A stretch of DNA of 43,942 bases, taken from NCBI GenBank assembly GCA_021648745.1, contig JAKISE010000020.1, forward strand, positions 1 through 43,942, read 5' to 3'. Within the stretch, counting starts at the first letter, position 1, and each line of letters starts with the position of its first letter. The notes below the pieces were generated by a model that worked only from the letters and a program-made list of their open reading frames with translations, had not been told where the DNA came from and ran no database searches. This document shows, piece after piece, positions 41,825 to 43,942 of the stretch. The position numbers were made by a program, and so were the translations under genes. The stretch comes from Cyclobacteriaceae bacterium. GTDB lineage: Bacteria > Bacteroidota > Bacteroidia > Cytophagales > Cyclobacteriaceae.

Positions 41825-42745
41825 TCAAGATCTAATAGGTTGGAATTTGAATAACCTTCCTTTTGTAAAAATAAGACTCATAATGGTGCCTCCTACTATA
41901 TGCCAAATGCCCCACCAAGCCATAATAATTGCCATACCACCATTTCCTTGAAACACACTAAATATAATTACCAAGCCTAAGCCAGAGTTTTGAATACCCG
42001 TTTCTATGCTTATGGTGCGGCTATCATACTCACTATTACCCACTAATTTGCTAATTAAGTATCCGCTTCCTAAGGCAATGGCGTTATGAAAAAACACTAA
42101 ATAAATAATGTAATGATAGTATTTTTTAAAAATATCGATATTTTGAATAAAAGCCAACCCAATGATTACTACTAGTAAAACAAACGAAATAAGTTTAATA
42201 GGTTCAGCTACTTTAGAGGCAAAACTGCTAAACTTATATTTAAACAATAAGCCTAATAATAATGGCCCGCCTAAAATAGTAAATATGGTTTTTAGCATTT
42301 TCCATGTTTCTAACGTAATTCCTTTTCCTGTTCGTTCGCCTAAATATAAATTACTCCAAAACTCAAAATTAATAGGGGTTAGAATAATGGCAAGTATGGT
42401 AGCAATGGCTGTTAAACTAACTGATAGAGCTATGTTGCCACCACTTAGGTTAGAAAAAAAGTTAGATACATTTCCGCCTGGGCAGGCTGCAACCAAAATC
42501 AAACCAAGAGCCAAGCCTTCTAATGGCTGGGTAAAGTACACGAACAAGAAAGTGAAAAATGGTAGAAGTAAAAATTGGCTCACTACGCCTGTAATAATTG
42601 CTTTGGGGTTTCTACTTACTTCTTTAAAGCTTTTGGATTCTATTGACAAGGCAACACCAAACATAATAAAAGCCATTGCAACATTTAGTGCTAATAGCCG
42701 ATCTTCGGAAAAATCTATTTGTATTTCTGATAGCTGTGTTTTCAT
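41825..42745 (-). CDS. Bile acid:sodium symporter family (BASS) transporter
   Basis: 306 residues, about nine or ten hydrophobic helices. The family motifs are seen: LLPFFTFLFVYF, LILVAACPGGNVSNFFSNLSGGN (key ACPGGNVSN) and GIQNSGLGLVII (the crossing-helix ETGIQNSGLG). Family members carry bile acids, pantoate, pyruvate or other organic anions with sodium; substrate cannot be told here. coaX, a pantothenate-pathway gene, is divergently placed 72 bases away, which makes a pantoate-type substrate thinkable but unproven. Confidence 0.88.
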   Translation of the reverse strand: MKTQLSEIQIDFSEDRLLALNVAMAFIMFGVALSIESKSFKEVSRNPKAIITGVVSQFLLLPFFTFLFVYFTQPLEGLALGLILVAACPGGNVSNFFSNLSGGNIALSVSLTAIATILAIILTPINFEFWSNLYLGERTGKGITLETWKMLKTIFTILGGPLLLGLLFKYKFSSFASKVAEPIKLISFVLLVVIIGLAFIQNIDIFKKYYHYIIYLVFFHNAIALGSGYLISKLVGNSEYDSRTISIETGIQNSGLGLVIIFSVFQGNGGMAIIMAWWGIWHIVGGTIMSLIFTKGRLFKFQPIRS

Positions 42746-42757
42746 ATGCAGTTAGCA

Positions 42758-42765
42758 CAAATATA
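42758..42765 (-). promoter_or_regulatory. -7 box TATATTTG of the BASS transporter operon
   Basis: Minus-strand match to TAnnTTTG, 13 bases before the ATG at 42745, implying a short leader. Confidence 0.35.
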
Positions 42766-42817
42766 TTTTTTTTTAAAATAGTATTTGTATTTACTTTGAG
42801 TTGATTAATAAAACAAA

Positions 42818-43576
42818 ATGTTTATAGCTGTTGACATAGGAAACTCTAATATTACTGTAGGCGTAAAAACGAATAGTAAATGGAAAGAATATCGTTTCTC
42901 AACGCATTCTGAACAACCATTACTTTTATTTCGAGAGCAGGCAAAAAAGTTGAATGTTAGTAAGATACGAGGCATAGGCTTAAGCTCGGTTGTGCCTACT
43001 GTTACACCACAAGTACGTTCTGAAATAGAACTACTATTTGGCATTAAACCCGTAGAAGTAAATAAAACGGATTATCATTTATTGCCCATTACGCCTGAAA
43101 ACCCCGATGAATTAGGAACAGATTTATTAGTTAATAGCTTGGCAGCTAGCCAATTATTTAAAAATACTGAAAGTCTAATAGTCGATTTTGGCACTGCCCT
43201 TACCTACACGTTTGTAAATGCCAAAGGGGCTATAAAAGGTGTAGCGATTGCACCTGGCATAAATACCGCAATTAGGGCGCTTTCTAATACAGCAGCGCAG
43301 TTGCCCGAAATTACCCCTACCTTGCCCGATAAAATTTTAGGAACAGATACCGTGTCAGCTATTAAAGGAGGTACTATATGGGGTTTTGTAGGGCAGGTAA
43401 GTTTTATGATAGATCAGATTAAAAAGGAAACAACGCCTAACCTTAAAATTGTAGCCACAGGAGGCTTATCGCATGTACTTAAACCACTAACTCCATTATT
43501 CGATCATATTGATAGGCACCTTACCTTAAATGGAATAGAAGCTTATTTTGATATTGTTTCCGAAACATATATGTAG
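42818..43576 (+). CDS. coaX: Type III pantothenate kinase
   Basis: 252 residues, family length. The ASKHA phosphate-1 loop MFIAVDIGNSNITVG begins the protein. The substrate region GTDLLVNSLAA, phosphate-2 loop LIVDFGTALTYTFV, IAPGINTAIRAL and the adenosine motif KIVATGGLSHVL follow. It phosphorylates pantothenate, the first committed step of coenzyme A synthesis, without feedback by CoA and with need for a monovalent cation. Divergent from the BASS transporter. Confidence 0.95.
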   Translation: MFIAVDIGNSNITVGVKTNSKWKEYRFSTHSEQPLLLFREQAKKLNVSKIRGIGLSSVVPTVTPQVRSEIELLFGIKPVEVNKTDYHLLPITPENPDELGTDLLVNSLAASQLFKNTESLIVDFGTALTYTFVNAKGAIKGVAIAPGINTAIRALSNTAAQLPEITPTLPDKILGTDTVSAIKGGTIWGFVGQVSFMIDQIKKETTPNLKIVATGGLSHVLKPLTPLFDHIDRHLTLNGIEAYFDIVSETYM

Positions 43577-43664
43577 TTTATAGAAATGTTATGCAAAATT
43601 GGTGAGATTTGGGGACAGAAATTGATTTCAATAGCTAATGTCAAAGCAATGAAAAAGAGCAAAT

Positions 43665-43942
43665 ATGAAAAAGAAGAAATTGATTTATATACTTGGAGTT
43701 TCGTTCGTAATTCTTGGATGCAATAAAAAAACAGAGGAGATAATCCCTACCAATGATTACTCTGAACCTTTCGCCAGTAGTTCTATATGGAATAGACAAA
43801 TTCCGAATAATGCCAATTATTATGATGTAAGTGATGCAATTTGGGCCGATTCTGTTCAAGCTCCTAATAGAGTAGATGTTGAATTAGTAACCCTATGTTA
43901 TGTTGATGAAACCCAGCCAGAAGTAAGTTTTTATAAAAGTGA
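43665..43942 (+). CDS. Lipoprotein, N-terminal part only
   Basis: The frame begins at ATG 43665 and runs off the window end (92 complete codons plus 2 bases). The signal MKKKKLIYILGVSFVILGC has a lipobox (LGC, Cys19). After a short Lys/Glu-rich linker comes FASSSIWNRQIPNNANYY, a pattern that recalls secreted glycan-degrading or surface proteins with a S-x-WN-x-x-I start, but the family cannot be fixed. The ATG at 43650 is in another frame and leads to an early stop, so it is not used. No terminator is seen between coaX and this gene. Confidence 0.75.
   Translation, partial: MKKKKLIYILGVSFVILGCNKKTEEIIPTNDYSEPFASSSIWNRQIPNNANYYDVSDAIWADSVQAPNRVDVELVTLCYVDETQPEVSFYKS

Noticed and set aside
42162..42755. 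197-residue open frame on the plus strand opposite the BASS transporter gene
   Set aside because: It is a shadow of a clear transporter gene in the reverse frame; its translation has no domain pattern and is rich in residues expected from the complement of hydrophobic codons.

Overview
The window is AT-rich bacterial chromosome, almost certainly from a Bacteroidota member of the Cytophagales type. The evidence is type IX secretion (T9SS) sorting domains at the C-termini of several secreted proteins, a PorV-like/PorU-like pair, a type B (gliding motility-associated) C-terminal domain, the Bacteroidota form of succinate dehydrogenase (SdhC-A-B), a TonB receptor with a carboxypeptidase-like N-terminal domain, weak Shine-Dalgarno sequences, and repeated TAnnTTTG promoter boxes. 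The genus cannot be fixed from the sequence. No rRNA, tRNA or CRISPR array was seen.

Layout. 1-2 kb: the tail of a T9SS cargo protein, a secreted unknown, and a haem-motif DUF3365-like lipoprotein. 2.2-8.3 kb: a translationally coupled porV2-like/porU2-like pair. 8.3-9.2 kb: a chloramphenicol acetyltransferase-like gene broken by a small inverted-repeat element. 9.2-13.8 kb: an S41 peptidase, then a phosphate block of alkaline phosphatase lipoprotein and two tandem PPK2 polyphosphate kinases. 14-16.4 kb: a FecA-like TonB receptor behind an iron-box-like operator. 16.6-20.1 kb: an OmpA/TPR lipoprotein, a PspC-like protein, a family 2 glycosyltransferase and YbaB. 20.2-24.9 kb: a tightly packed hisS-hutH-T9SS type B chain. 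25.1-26.8 kb: a DUF4143 ATPase and a histone-H1-like small protein. 27-31.3 kb: a membrane patatin, an RlmL-like methyltransferase and a small barrel protein. 31.5-35.7 kb: the sdhCAB operon, carrying an mntA-hepT toxin-antitoxin pair between sdhA and sdhB. 36-42.7 kb: an AsmA-like protein, an exported double CbiX protein with the same iron-box-like operator as the TonB receptor, a PlsC-like acyltransferase and a bile-acid-symporter-family carrier. 42.8 kb to the end: coaX and the start of a lipoprotein.

The most unusual features are: (i) a roughly 175-bp, near-palindromic dispersed repeat with TTAA-CCC ends, present as three full copies and one half copy, always between genes and placed differently each time; (ii) the mntA-hepT module inside the succinate dehydrogenase operon; (iii) a shared dyad (consensus ATTTAGAATNATTCTAAAT) next to the -7 box of both the TonB receptor and the exported CbiX gene, suggesting one metal regulon; (iv) a nested palindrome inside the patatin coding sequence that looks like an in-frame insertion; and (v) a 266-bp insertion in the acetyltransferase gene whose removal exactly restores a 207-residue frame.
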